64,000 nt of DNA, from NCBI GenBank assembly GCA_015062605.1, contig SUUI01000002.1:1-64000 (forward strand), written 5' to 3'. Source of the stretch: Eggerthellaceae bacterium (lineage in GTDB: Bacteria; Actinomycetota; Coriobacteriia; Coriobacteriales; Eggerthellaceae). The translations under genes were made by a program, and so were the position numbers. The notes under the pieces were generated by a model. The model saw only the letters and a program-made list of their open reading frames with translations, ran no database searches and was not told the DNA's origin. This document shows, piece by piece, positions 26,501 to 36,321 of this stretch. Within the stretch, counting starts at the first letter, position 1. Every line of letters begins with the position of its first letter.

Positions 26501-26535
26501 ACGCCCCCGATAACATGTTCGGGGGCGTTTTTGTT
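26501..26535 (+). terminator. Terminator between DUF1846 and M23 hydrolase genes
   Basis: ACGCCCCCGA pairs with TCGGGGGCGT and is followed by TTTTTG. It ends the DUF1846 transcript; the hairpin may also serve the convergent gene. Confidence 0.9.
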
Positions 26536-26561
26536 CGATATTCCGAGCGAAAACGAAAGAA

Positions 26562-27698
26562 CTAGAAGCTCATGATGAGACGCGGATTGATGGGAATGCC
26601 ACCGATCTCTACCTGGAAATGCAAATGGGGTCCAGTGGAAAGACCAGTGGAGCCGACATATCCGATAAGGTCGCCGGCCGACACGCTCTGCCCGACCGAA
26701 GCTGCGATTTCACTCTGATGCATGTAAATGGTACGCACGCCGCTACCATGCGAGATGATGACCGCATTACCGCCCGTGCCATACCATCCCGTATACGTCA
26801 CAGTACCAGGACCGGCAGCGTAGATGGGAGTGCCCGATGAGGCACCCAAGTCGATGCCGTTGTGCGAATACGTGATGGGCGAATAACCGAACTCGCAGGT
26901 CACACCATAATAGCTGGTCGGACGAATCCATCCATCGAAAAACGATGCATCGAAATTCGGGTTCGATGCCCCGCCGTATGACCCCGAAAGATACTGCTGT
27001 GCGAGAGCCTCTCTTCGTGCAGCCTCCTCGGCAGCGATGCGCTCTTCCTCCTCGCGAGCCAGCAGGACGGCGATCTCCTCGTTGATCTTATCGAGCTCTT
27101 CTTCTAGCGCGGCCTTGTCGGCGGCAATCCGCTCTTGCGCCTCTTGCGCCGCTTCCATCTCCTCGGCGGCACGTTGCTGCTGCTCGCGGAACTCGGCTTC
27201 AGCGGCTTCCGCCTCGGCGCGTGCTGCCTTGCTTTGCGCAACGAGATTGGCATCCTGGCCCGAGATGGTCTCGATAGCATCCCATGAAGTCAAGAACTCT
27301 TCGAAGCTGGCCGCGCCGAGCAAGACGTCGAAGAATCTCATGCTTCCGCCATTGCGGTACATCGAGGTAACACGACTGCTCAAACGCTCTTGGATTGATT
27401 TCACGCGTGCTTGAGCTTCTTTAGCACGAGCTTCGGCAGCATCCGCTGCGGCAAGAGCCTCTTCGTATGCCTGAGATGCGCGATCGTATTCGGCCGCAGC
27501 CTCATTGAGGCTTGTCTGCAGATCGTCGATGCGTGCAGAAATCTCGTCTGCTTCGGCCTGCTTCTCTGATGACGTCTCAGCAAAAGCGAAAGGCGCACCG
27601 AATGCGGCGTAGCAGACCGCCCCGATAGTCAACGCGCATATGAGCGCGATAAGCGGAAACAGGAATCGTTTTGAAGAAGTGCCTGCTGCAATTACCAT
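26562..27698 (-). CDS. Secreted M23 peptidase with CwlO-like coiled coil
   Basis: Wall hydrolase or amidase activator. A signal peptide or membrane anchor lies at residues 10-40, then a long coiled coil to about residue 235 that contains the conserved MYRNG...FFDVLLG...FEEFLTSWD segment of the CwlO/PcsB N-terminal domain. The C-terminal LytM/M23 domain carries HNGIDLG near residue 280 and GPHLHFQVE near residue 360, so the zinc ligands appear intact. The start at 27698 removes an unlikely N-terminal extension. A second gene with the same coiled-coil region occurs at 40.2 kb. Confidence 0.9.
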   Translation of the reverse strand: MVIAAGTSSKRFLFPLIALICALTIGAVCYAAFGAPFAFAETSSEKQAEADEISARIDDLQTSLNEAAAEYDRASQAYEEALAAADAAEARAKEAQARVKSIQERLSSRVTSMYRNGGSMRFFDVLLGAASFEEFLTSWDAIETISGQDANLVAQSKAARAEAEAAEAEFREQQQRAAEEMEAAQEAQERIAADKAALEEELDKINEEIAVLLAREEEERIAAEEAARREALAQQYLSGSYGGASNPNFDASFFDGWIRPTSYYGVTCEFGYSPITYSHNGIDLGASSGTPIYAAGPGTVTYTGWYGTGGNAVIISHGSGVRTIYMHQSEIAASVGQSVSAGDLIGYVGSTGLSTGPHLHFQVEIGGIPINPRLIMSF

Positions 27699-27841
27699 AA
27701 CGTGTGCACCCTTGCGTAAATCTAATAAACCTTGGCATAAGAGCATATCAAGCAGCCGCGATTATTGCAAACGACCTCATAGCGAGCACACATTTGCTCG
27801 ATAACTTATGCGCAAAAATCCATATGGTTACCAGCGAAACG

Positions 27842-28774
27842 CTATTCTAAGGAAGGTGCCTCGAAGAACACGCGGGAGATCTTGGAATAGAACGGCTCTT
27901 TGCGATAATCAAGCAGGGTCGTCGCGATAGCGCCCTGACGGATGATGACGCGTTTGACTGGATGAGCGAACGAAAGGGCTTCGCCATCGATGAACAGTGA
28001 GACCTCTTCGTTTCCGTATTCTTGAGGAATATCGAGCTCGACGATATCGTGTGGCGCCGTCACGATCGCCCGCGATAGCAGGGTATGCGGAGCGAGCGGC
28101 ACGATGATAAGACCCCGGTAGCTCGGAGCAACAAGCGGACCACCGGCAGAAAGTGCATAAGCGGTCGAGCCCGTTGCCGTGGATACTACAACGCCATCAG
28201 CACGCAAAGACACCACATGGTCGCCCGAGACGGAGAGGTCGAAAGTAACAATCGCGCCAGAACCGCCACGCGTGAGCGCGAACTCGTTGAGAGCGAAGAA
28301 CATGCGCTCTTCCCCATCGAGCTCGGCAAGCTCGCCCGTCTCGATTGCATCGATCGTTTCCTCGTCATCGCCTTCACATACGACGTGAACGCTGAGATTC
28401 ATGCGTTCCTCGGCGGTAACGTCCCCAGCAAGGGCGGCAGCGACCATAGGGATGACGCCTGGATCACTCACGTTGGCCAAGAAACCCAAATGCCCGAAAT
28501 TGATGCCCATGATGGGCGTGCGCTTTCCTGCAAGGATGCGCGCGGTGCGCAGGATTGTGCCATCGCCGCCTAAGACGACGGCTAGGTCGAAGTCGAGGGC
28601 GCCATCGCATGTATCGACAACATCTACCAGACGTGTTCCGATTGGAATATCATGCGCAGGAATGAAGACCCCGGCGATACCTTGCGACGCGAAATACGCG
28701 GAAAGCATCGCCGCAGCATCTTGCGCGGCGCCGTTGTGCTCGTTCACTACAACCAGAATGTTCAATCCGCTCAC
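27842..28774 (-). CDS. nadK: NAD kinase
   Basis: Phosphorylates NAD to NADP in the cytoplasm. GGDGTILRTARI lies near residue 70, the NEFALTRGG segment near 172, and the Gly-rich STATGSTAYALSAGGP motif near 204; all are family signatures. Length 310 aa. The start codon is uncertain: GTG at 28774 is close to AAGGA, and a TTG at 28765 is better spaced. It follows asnB by 19 bases. Confidence 0.95.
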   Translation of the reverse strand: MSGLNILVVVNEHNGAAQDAAAMLSAYFASQGIAGVFIPAHDIPIGTRLVDVVDTCDGALDFDLAVVLGGDGTILRTARILAGKRTPIMGINFGHLGFLANVSDPGVIPMVAAALAGDVTAEERMNLSVHVVCEGDDEETIDAIETGELAELDGEERMFFALNEFALTRGGSGAIVTFDLSVSGDHVVSLRADGVVVSTATGSTAYALSAGGPLVAPSYRGLIIVPLAPHTLLSRAIVTAPHDIVELDIPQEYGNEEVSLFIDGEALSFAHPVKRVIIRQGAIATTLLDYRKEPFYSKISRVFFEAPSLE

Positions 28775-28793
28775 TTCCTTATGCGCGACCCTG

Positions 28794-30680
28794 TCATTCG
28801 CCCGCTTGGGCTAACGAACGGCATTGCGCACGTTCGCCATTTCCGAAGAACTCCCGATACCACACGATGAATGTGTAGAACGACCATATCTTTTGCATGT
28901 GGGAGACTTGCCCAGCCCTATGTTCGTCAAGCAATTGCATGAGCTTCTCTGGAACGAAGAACTCAGCTGCGATATCGCTCTCAAACGCCTCTTTGACCAG
29001 TTCGTAATACGTATCCTCTCGCAGCCATGCAGCGAGCGGAGATGGGAATCCCAGCTTTGCCTTGTTGAATACCCGCTCAGGCAGGCGCTTGGAGGCAGCA
29101 CGGCGTAGCACGACCTTCGACTCGTCATCTTTGACGCGGTATTGATGCGGTATCGAAAGCGCCAGCTCGAGCACCTTGCGATCGAGGAACGGAACCCTCA
29201 GCTCGAGCGAATGAGCCATCGACATGCGGTCGGCTTTGAGGAGGATGTCATAAGCCATCCAGGTCTTTATATCGACGTATTGAAGCTGTGACACAGGATC
29301 GACGTTGTTCGACTCGTCATAGTAGCGCTTCGAGTATTGTTGCGGATCGCCGCTTGTGATGGGGTCTTTAAGGTATTGCTGACGCTCCTCGTTTTCGAAC
29401 ACGTAATCGGCGCGTGAATTGCGTTCCCACGGCTCCATCGCGCCATGCGTGAGGAAATGCTTGCCTTTAATCGCAGGGAACTTCTCTGCCAAGGCGCCAA
29501 GCGCCTTACGTATTACCGCAGGCGTTTTGCGCTCGTAGTTAGCCAGATGGTCTTCCGCAAGATAATTCGGATAACCGCCGAACAGTTCGTCCGCCCCCTC
29601 GCCAGAAAGCACGACCTTCACATGTTTCGCTGCGTTTTGCGCAAGGAAGTACAGCGGATTCTCTGAAGGATTCGGCAACGGCTCATCCATGTAATACTGG
29701 ATATCGGGCATGGCACCGAAGAAATCTTCCGCAGAGATCTTGTTCGCTATGTTTACCGCGCCGAGCTCGGCTGAGAAGCTCTGGGCGTACGGAAGCTCGC
29801 TGTACTGCTCCTCCTCGTAGCCGACCGAGAACGTCCGGATGGTCGAACCGCCGTGGAACACGCGCTCGATGACATAGCTCGAATCAACGCCCGAGGAGAG
29901 AAATCCTCCGACTTCGACGTCAGCGATCTGATGCGCCTTGACCGACTCAGTGAAGACCTCGTCTAAGATTTTCGCCCACTCATCCAGGCTCTTGCTCTCG
30001 TCGATGTCGTAGCGCATGGTGTAATAGCAGCCAGTTTCGAAGCTATCCGGTGTCCATTCGCACCAATGGGCTGGCAGAAGCTTGTACACGCCTTTGAACA
30101 GGGTGTTCTCATAGGGGATGTATTCGTATGACAGGTATTCCGGGATCTTTGTGCGGTCGATCTCCTTCACGAATCCCGGATGGTCGAGGAAGCACTTGAT
30201 CTCGGAGGCGAACATGAACTCGCCATTCTCGCGGTAGTAATAGAACGGCTTGATACCGAAGATGTCACGTGCGCAGAACAGCTTCTGCGCTTTTTTATCC
30301 CAGATGGCGAACGCGAACATGCCGCGGAGCTTCTCGACGATGCCCCGACCGTATTCCTCATAGCCGTGCAAAATGACCTCAGTATCGGTATGCGTCGAGA
30401 ACACGTGCCCGCATGCAACAAGGTCCTCGCGCAGTTCTTGGAAGTTGTACACCTCGCCGTTGTAAACGATGACGCAGCTTCCATCCTCGTTGTAGATAGG
30501 CTGCTTGCCGCTTTCCAAGTCGATGATGGAAAGACGGCGATGCACGAGCGCAACGGAATCATCGATGTAATAGCCCACGTCATCGGGACCGCGATGCTTG
30601 ATACGCTCTCCCATCAAGTCAATGACACGCTTTGGGTCGCGCACTGAATCCGTCAGGGCAAAGCCGGTTATTCCGCACAT
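28794..30680 (-). CDS. asnB: Glutamine-hydrolysing asparagine synthetase
   Basis: Makes asparagine from aspartate, glutamine and ATP. The start is the ATG at 30680, because the catalytic Cys must be residue 2 (MCGITGF). Class II amidotransferase motifs RGPDD near residue 30 and YNGEVYNF near 75 follow. The synthetase half has the PP-loop SSGVDSSY near residue 260 and the SGEGADELFGGY segment near 355. The length of 628 aa fits the B. subtilis AsnB/AsnO type. It lies between the D-Asp genes and nadK on one strand. Confidence 0.95.
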   Translation of the reverse strand: MCGITGFALTDSVRDPKRVIDLMGERIKHRGPDDVGYYIDDSVALVHRRLSIIDLESGKQPIYNEDGSCVIVYNGEVYNFQELREDLVACGHVFSTHTDTEVILHGYEEYGRGIVEKLRGMFAFAIWDKKAQKLFCARDIFGIKPFYYYRENGEFMFASEIKCFLDHPGFVKEIDRTKIPEYLSYEYIPYENTLFKGVYKLLPAHWCEWTPDSFETGCYYTMRYDIDESKSLDEWAKILDEVFTESVKAHQIADVEVGGFLSSGVDSSYVIERVFHGGSTIRTFSVGYEEEQYSELPYAQSFSAELGAVNIANKISAEDFFGAMPDIQYYMDEPLPNPSENPLYFLAQNAAKHVKVVLSGEGADELFGGYPNYLAEDHLANYERKTPAVIRKALGALAEKFPAIKGKHFLTHGAMEPWERNSRADYVFENEERQQYLKDPITSGDPQQYSKRYYDESNNVDPVSQLQYVDIKTWMAYDILLKADRMSMAHSLELRVPFLDRKVLELALSIPHQYRVKDDESKVVLRRAASKRLPERVFNKAKLGFPSPLAAWLREDTYYELVKEAFESDIAAEFFVPEKLMQLLDEHRAGQVSHMQKIWSFYTFIVWYREFFGNGERAQCRSLAQAGE

Positions 30681-30750
30681 GTAACCTTTTCCTTTATCCG
30701 CACAAGCCAACGAGGCTTATATCATTTTCCTACGAAACCATCCATGATGC

Positions 30751-31488
30751 CTAATCGGCCAAACCGTATAAAGGATACGCCGGAGCACCGCATGCGAGCA
30801 CGCATCGCTGCGCTAAAACGTCAAGCGCATCGATGATGGGCACACCATCATAGTGAGCCGGGCATCCAATGACCGATAGCTCCGTGCAGGCTAAGATGAT
30901 GCCGTCGCAGCCATCCGCGATCAGCGCGTCGATTACCACATCAAGCGAATGACCGTCGAAGTCGCCTCCTGCCTTCACCTTGTCATATATCACGCCAGTG
31001 ACGATATCCTGCCCCATATCATCAGGCCAAACAGCCTTGATGCCATGGGCTTCGCACACATCATCGTATACACGTGTCGCACGCGTGCCGCTCGTCGCCA
31101 AAATGCCGCACCGCGTGCATCCGAGTCTCGAAGCAACTAAGAGCGTCTCGCTTATCATCTTGACAAAATGCGCGCTTGTGAGCGGACGGGCAATGTCGGA
31201 GATGCGGGCATGGGCGGTGTTGCACGGCGTCGCGAGCACCGTACATCCCATTTTCTCCAATTCGAGCGCAGCTTCCTGCATCGGCTCGATGAACGACTCC
31301 GCATGAGGTTGCTTCAAAAGATACGCTGTACGGTCAGGAATCTGAGGACGGCTGAGCAGCGTGATATCGAGATGATCTTGATCGCACGTCACACGTGTGA
31401 ACTCCGTGACGCGCCGAAGCAGACGCGCCGAAGCAGCAGGCCCGAGCCCGCCGATGATACCCAGTTTCTTGAACATCTCGTTAGTCAT
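30751..31488 (-). CDS. Aspartate/glutamate racemase family protein
   Basis: PLP-independent two-cysteine racemase. It begins with LGIIGGLGPAAS. The catalytic cysteines are Cys89 in ATPCNTAH and Cys201 in LACTELS. Length 245 aa fits aspartate racemases. Its ATG overlaps the end of the D-aspartate ligase gene by eight bases, so both are coupled and it most likely supplies D-Asp to that ligase. Racemisation of glutamate cannot be excluded from sequence. Confidence 0.9.
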   Translation of the reverse strand: MTNEMFKKLGIIGGLGPAASARLLRRVTEFTRVTCDQDHLDITLLSRPQIPDRTAYLLKQPHAESFIEPMQEAALELEKMGCTVLATPCNTAHARISDIARPLTSAHFVKMISETLLVASRLGCTRCGILATSGTRATRVYDDVCEAHGIKAVWPDDMGQDIVTGVIYDKVKAGGDFDGHSLDVVIDALIADGCDGIILACTELSVIGCPAHYDGVPIIDALDVLAQRCVLACGAPAYPLYGLAD

Positions 31489-32716
31489 TGATGTGCCTAT
31501 GCCCGAAGCATTCCTTGTATTGCCTGCGATAGTTGCGCTGATTCATCTGGAAACTAATCCAACGAAGCAGCGAGCGATCGTCGCGAGACCAGTACGATTG
31601 GCTTACCTTGCCCGCCTTGATGAGACGCTCAGCACGGGCAAGCGCTTCTTCGTTTTTAACATAAGTGCGGATGACCGATAGGGGCACCATGGTCCACAGC
31701 ACCTCGTCGTCGAGCGTGGCGATGTCGCACGCACGATCGGTGCCGTATACGACATCCTCGACCAGATAACGGGCAAGATTCATACCCGATGCCGAGCTGA
31801 AATAGCTCGAACGTCCCTGGCGCGGATTGATCTCGAACAGCTTGTACGAACCATCTCGGCTATCGAATTTCATATCGAAATTCGAGAAGCCGATATAGCC
31901 TATCTCCTCCAGAAAGCCCTTGATCCGCTCGTTGATCGCCGGATCATAGCCCGTCATGATCGCACCGTAGCTGCCGATGCCCAAAGGAGTGTGCTCTTCT
32001 AGGAGCACATCGCCCAAGCACATCATCTTGACTTTGCCATCCTGGTCGCTGTAGCAGTTCATCACGCGCATCGCGGTATCATCGCCGGGAATGAAATCTT
32101 GGACGATCATCACATCGTCGTAGGACGAGGAATACACGCCTTCGAGTATCGTGCGCAGCTCAGATGAATCACGCACCTCGAAGACCTTCTTCTTGCCAGG
32201 ATATTCGCAATTCCAATAGGCAACGCTGTTGGCGGGTTTGACGATAATCGGGTAATCGAATGGGGGCTCGTAGCCTTCATAGGTTTCTTTCGAGACCTCA
32301 TCGGTCAAGGGGAAGTTCAGGCCATGCTTCTCGCATGTCGCGTAGAAACGGTCCTTCGTGGAGAGCAGATCGAACTGCTCAGGTGTCATGATGCTGAAAC
32401 GGTATGCATCACGCAGCGCATCTTGATTACGCACGAGCAGCTTGGTGTAGTTATCGCCGCAAGGAGCCAATACGAGCGTCTGCCCTTCAAAGCGCTTAGC
32501 GAAATCGAGAACGGTACGCGTGAACACCTCGTCATCTTCGATGTTCGGCTCGGTGACATCGCATGTCATGATCTTCGAGTTTTGGCAGATATGGAATGCA
32601 CCTTTGCCAATGGCATGCGAAACCGTCCCATACTCCTCGAAGAAAGAACGCGCCATGCCATAGGCATTCGCATCGCCGCCCAAGAGCACGGGTATGAAAT
32701 CTGCCTTCTGCGCCAT
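31481..32716 (-). CDS. ATP-grasp D-aspartate ligase (Asl family)
   Basis: Probably joins D-Asp through its beta-carboxylate to an amino group of the peptidoglycan precursor. The N-terminus has FIPVLLGGDANAYGMARSF, which closely matches the Enterococcus faecium D-aspartate ligase as I remember it. The ATP-grasp fold follows, with IIVKPANS near residue 157, VQDFIPGDDTAMRV near 206, and the metal-binding FEINPRQGRSS near 295. Length 411 aa. The next gene is an aspartate racemase, an arrangement also known from E. faecium. In that species the acceptor is lysine; here MurE suggests diaminopimelate. Confidence 0.85.
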   Translation of the reverse strand: MAQKADFIPVLLGGDANAYGMARSFFEEYGTVSHAIGKGAFHICQNSKIMTCDVTEPNIEDDEVFTRTVLDFAKRFEGQTLVLAPCGDNYTKLLVRNQDALRDAYRFSIMTPEQFDLLSTKDRFYATCEKHGLNFPLTDEVSKETYEGYEPPFDYPIIVKPANSVAYWNCEYPGKKKVFEVRDSSELRTILEGVYSSSYDDVMIVQDFIPGDDTAMRVMNCYSDQDGKVKMMCLGDVLLEEHTPLGIGSYGAIMTGYDPAINERIKGFLEEIGYIGFSNFDMKFDSRDGSYKLFEINPRQGRSSYFSSASGMNLARYLVEDVVYGTDRACDIATLDDEVLWTMVPLSVIRTYVKNEEALARAERLIKAGKVSQSYWSRDDRSLLRWISFQMNQRNYRRQYKECFGHRHIND

Positions 32717-32789
32717 AGAAGCCCTCTTATTAGCTGGAAAAATCTACGTTCTTTAGATGGATTTCCCATCCATCCGTTCTGCATGCATC

Positions 32790-32795
32790 ATTATA
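32790..32795 (-). promoter_or_regulatory. -10 box of the D-Asp ligase/racemase operon
   Basis: TATAAT on the minus strand lies about 75 bases before the ligase start. The -35 region is weak. A small hairpin (GATGG/CCATC near 32756-32770) lies in the leader. Confidence 0.5.
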
Positions 32796-32874
32796 GTCAA
32801 GTTGGGTTGCGCAAATAGCTCGCTTAAGGTCATGTACGTTAAAGCTTCATAGAAGGAAAGGGCCGATAAGACGC

Positions 32875-34503
32875 ATGGATAAGGAATTGCAAGGCAAAGG
32901 TGCGCCCGATTCCGTGTCTGACGATGTCGCGCAGTCTGTCGCGAAATCGACCCTGCTCATGACCATAGCCACGCTCGGTTCGCGTGCAACGGGGCTCATC
33001 CGCACCTGGGCGATGGCTTTCGCCCTCGGCAACACCTTCTTAACCTCGGCATACCAGGTTGCGAACAACATGCCCAATGTCATTTTCGAGCTGGTCGCAG
33101 GCGGTATCTTAGGCGCCGCCTTCATCCCGGTGTATCTGCTGCAGAAAGAGAAGTTCGGCCCCGAAGGCGGCAATCGATTCGGCAACACGATCCTCAACCT
33201 GACGATCATCGTGCTTGGCATCCTCACGATTTTGGCAACGATATTCGCCCCGCAAGTCATTGCGACGCAGACGTTCACGGTCGAAGATACCGCGCAGGTC
33301 ACACAGTATTCGATCATGTTCTTCAGGATCTTCGCCATCCAGATCGTGTTCTACGGCATCGGCGGCGTGGTCACCGGCATCCTCAATGCGAACCGCGTGT
33401 ACTTCCTGCCCTCTCTCGCACCTGCGCTCAATAACGTCGTGGTCATCGCATCGTTCTTCGCATACATCCCGCTCTCATCGGCAAACCCCGAGCTGGCGCT
33501 GTGGGTGTTGGGCGTAGGAGCCTCGTTGGGCGTGCTCGTGCAGTTCGTCATACAGATTCCCGCGCTCAAGAAGATGGGATTTTCCTGGTCGCTTTCAATC
33601 GACCTGCATGACCCAGCCCTAATCGAAGCGCTCAAAATCGCCATCCCGACCTTCGTCTATATCGTCGGTATGATGGTATCGTTCTCATGCCGTAACGCCT
33701 TCTCGCTCGAGGCGAGCGAGAATGGGCCGAGCACGCTCATCTATGCTTGGACCTGGTTGCAGCTGCCCCACGGTGTTGTCGCCGTCTCGCTATCGCGTGC
33801 GCTATTCACCGAGATGAGCGAAGCGGTTGCCAAGGATGATTGGAATGCCATGCGCGCGCATGTACGCGCAGGCATAGCGGGCACGCTCGTGCTCATCATC
33901 CCGCTCGCCGTGCTCATGGGCCTGTTCTCCCCCAACCTGATCCAGCTGTTCCGTGCAGGCGCGTTCTCCGCAGATGATGTCGCCTATGTCGGGCACGTGC
34001 TGATGCTGTGGGTCATCAGCCTGCCGTTCTACTCGGTGCTCATGTATCTGTACAACGTGTTCGCGAGCATGCGCAAGTTCCATATCTTCGCTATCGTGAA
34101 CTGCCTGATGGTAGTCGTTCAATGCGTGCTCTACAGCATGCTCTGCTCGACGATCGGACTTTCCGGCGTACCTGCTGCGGATTTCGTATTCTATGCGGGC
34201 TGCACCATCATCATGATCATCATCCTCCATCGCTACATCGGCAACTTCGGCATCGCGACGATACTGTGGACGATGGTGCGCGTCGTGGCCGCTTCAGCAA
34301 TCGGCCTTGTCGCCGCATGGGCTGTAACGCTCGTCATCCCGACCATCGGCACCTCGATGGTAAGCGGACTTTTGCAGCTCATCGTAGCCGGTTGCATTGG
34401 CCTGATCGTTACGTTCATCTTCTGCTATATCTTCCGTATTCCCGAAATGAAGATCGTCACGGATCTTCTCGGGAAAGTGAAGCGCAAAATCGCGCGCAAG
34501 TAG
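32875..34503 (+). CDS. murJ: MurJ lipid II flippase
   Basis: Moves lipid II across the membrane. It is 542 aa with about 14 hydrophobic helices. The N-terminal region (TLGSRATGLIR near residue 33, AYQVANNMPNVIFELVAGG near 58) is typical of MurJ/MviN. It is divergent from the D-Asp ligase operon, which modifies the same lipid II, and does not carry the extra pseudokinase domain found in mycobacterial MviN. AGGAAAGG precedes the ATG. Confidence 0.94.
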   Translation: MDKELQGKGAPDSVSDDVAQSVAKSTLLMTIATLGSRATGLIRTWAMAFALGNTFLTSAYQVANNMPNVIFELVAGGILGAAFIPVYLLQKEKFGPEGGNRFGNTILNLTIIVLGILTILATIFAPQVIATQTFTVEDTAQVTQYSIMFFRIFAIQIVFYGIGGVVTGILNANRVYFLPSLAPALNNVVVIASFFAYIPLSSANPELALWVLGVGASLGVLVQFVIQIPALKKMGFSWSLSIDLHDPALIEALKIAIPTFVYIVGMMVSFSCRNAFSLEASENGPSTLIYAWTWLQLPHGVVAVSLSRALFTEMSEAVAKDDWNAMRAHVRAGIAGTLVLIIPLAVLMGLFSPNLIQLFRAGAFSADDVAYVGHVLMLWVISLPFYSVLMYLYNVFASMRKFHIFAIVNCLMVVVQCVLYSMLCSTIGLSGVPAADFVFYAGCTIIMIIILHRYIGNFGIATILWTMVRVVAASAIGLVAAWAVTLVIPTIGTSMVSGLLQLIVAGCIGLIVTFIFCYIFRIPEMKIVTDLLGKVKRKIARK

Positions 34504-34523
34504 CTAAACCCTCAAAGGGATTA

Positions 34524-34560
34524 AATGAAAAACCCGCCCCCATTGACTGGAGAGCGGGTC
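34524..34560 (-). terminator. Terminator between murJ and map
   Basis: ACCCGC and GCGGGT form a stem; on the minus strand it is followed by TTTTTCATTT. It terminates map and may act for murJ too. Confidence 0.8.
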
Positions 34561-34588
34561 TTGATGCATCTGATGTGAAACCGATCGC

Positions 34589-35362
34589 TTACACGGGACG
34601 CTCATGATCGGGCTCGGTCGTTAAGATAAGCGGACCGTCGGCAGTGATGGCTACCGTTTTCTCGAAGTGCGCGGAAGGCTTGCCGTCACGTGTAGTGACG
34701 AGCCAACCATCGCTGTGACGACGCGTCCAACGCGAACCCATGTTGATCATCGGCTCGATGGCGATGACCATACCAACCCGCAGAAGCTCACGACCGCCCT
34801 TTCTTCCGAAATTCGGCACATTGGGATCTTCATGCATTTGCCGTCCGACACCATGACCGACGTATTCGCGCACGACGCCATAGCCCTTCGATTCAGCAAG
34901 CTTCTGGACGGCATGGCCGATATCGCCGACATGATTGCCTGCCACGGCTTCGTTGATGCCAGCCCACATGCATGCTTCCGTCGTTTCAAGCAGGCGCTGC
35001 TTATCGGCGGAGATGGCACCGACAGGATAAGTCCATGCATTATCGCCGACCCAGCCATCGACGGTAGCGCCCGTATCGATGGATATGATGTCGCCTTCCC
35101 TCAAAATGGTCTTGGCACTTGGGATGCCATGGACGATCTGCTCATTGACGGAGGCGCAGATCGATGCAGGGAACCCATACAGCCCCTTGAATGCGGGGAT
35201 GCCGCCCTCGAGGCGGATGAGCGTCTCCGCGATGCTATCGAGCTCGAGCGTGCTGATGCCAGGCTCGACTCGCGCACCTACCTCGCGCAGAACCTTTGCC
35301 GAGATGCGCCCCGCTTCTTTCATCGCCTCGATTTCCTGAGGCGATTTGATGATGATTGCCAT
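34589..35362 (-). CDS. map: Methionine aminopeptidase type I
   Basis: Removes the N-terminal Met from new proteins. Metal ligands are visible in DTGATVDGWVGDNAWT (two Asp), GHGVGRQMHEDPNVPNFG (His and His-support), IEPMI (Glu) and the later IEPM-like HFEKTVAI segment. Length 257 aa. It stands alone between the rplA terminator and murJ, not in the adk-map-infA arrangement of many bacteria. Confidence 0.95.
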   Translation of the reverse strand: MAIIIKSPQEIEAMKEAGRISAKVLREVGARVEPGISTLELDSIAETLIRLEGGIPAFKGLYGFPASICASVNEQIVHGIPSAKTILREGDIISIDTGATVDGWVGDNAWTYPVGAISADKQRLLETTEACMWAGINEAVAGNHVGDIGHAVQKLAESKGYGVVREYVGHGVGRQMHEDPNVPNFGRKGGRELLRVGMVIAIEPMINMGSRWTRRHSDGWLVTTRDGKPSAHFEKTVAITADGPLILTTEPDHERPV

Positions 35363-35447
35363 AGTGGACTGAAGCCTCCTTAGATTGCCTTTACGCCATT
35401 ATAGACGAGGTATTGTTAGTCATGACATACATTTCTATCAGGGGAAC

Positions 35448-35483
35448 AGAAAGGTCCTGGCGCATACGTGCCAGGACCTTATC
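35448..35483 (-). terminator. Terminator after rplA
   Basis: AAGGTCCTGGC pairs with its complement across a short loop and is followed by TTTCTG. It ends the rplK-rplA transcript, so rplJ and rplL are not in this unit. Confidence 0.85.
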
Positions 35484-35524
35484 CTTCATGTAGCTCACAG
35501 CGTTCTGAAACGCTCGTTGCACGC

Positions 35525-36238
35525 TTACTGGGCCGCAGGAACGGTGTAGTTGCGCGTAACGCTCGAGTCGACGGGGACGCCAACGCCCATCGTCGATGCC
35601 ATCGTAACGCTCTTGACGTACTTGCCCTTGGAAGCAGCAGGCTTCATGCGCAGAAGCTCGTCATATACGGCACCGTAATTCCCGGCAAGCTGCTCGGCTG
35701 AAAAGCTCACTTTGCCGATGATCACATGGGCGATGCCATAACGGTCTGCACGATACTCGACCTTGCCGCCCTTGAGTTCGGAGATGGCCTTAGCGACATC
35801 CTTGGTAACCGTACCGAGCTTCGGGTTGGGCATAAGGCCACGGGGACCTAAGATCCTGCCCAGACGACCGACCCTCGGCATCATATCCGGCGTTGCGATA
35901 GCAGCATCGAAGTTGATGTTACCAGCCTGGATATCGGCAACGAGGTCGTCGGAACCGACGATATCGGCACCAGCCTCTTCGGCCTGGCGGGCGAACTCGC
36001 CCTCGGCGAACACGGCGACGCGCACCGTCTTGCCGGAGCCATTCGGAAGGCTTACCATGCCACGGACCTGCTGGTCTGCTTGGCGGGTGTCGATGCCAAG
36101 ACGGAAATGAACCTCGACGGATTCATCGAACTTGGCGGTGTGGATGTCCTTGACCAGCTGTGCCGCCTCATATGGGGCCAGCGGGGTCTCGGGGACCTGT
36201 GCGAGCATTGCGCGATGGTTCTTGGATTTCTTTGCCAT
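35525..36238 (-). CDS. rplA: 50S ribosomal protein L1
   Basis: Binds 23S rRNA at the E-site stalk. The L1 signature [23 protein letters not shown] lies near residue 125 (only partly listed here), followed by [13 protein letters not shown]. Length 237 aa from the ATG at 36238, which has AAAGGA upstream; an upstream extension of 12 codons is not supported. It follows rplK. Confidence 0.97.
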   Translation of the reverse strand: MAKKSKNHRAMLAQVPETPLAPYEAAQLVKDIHTAKFDESVEVHFRLGIDTRQADQQVRGMVSLPNGSGKTVRVAVFAEGEFARQAEEAGADIVGSDDLVADIQAGNINFDAAIATPDMMPRVGRLGRILGPRGLMPNPKLGTVTKDVAKAISELKGGKVEYRADRYGIAHVIIGKVSFSAEQLAGNYGAVYDELLRMKPAASKGKYVKSVTMASTMGVGVPVDSSVTRNYTVPAAQ

Positions 36239-36321
36239 GATACATTCCTTTCGTGGTAATGGCGGATGTGGCACATCCTTCCACTTCTATTCAAGCTCTA
36301 AGAGCTTTTCTAACTACGTGA

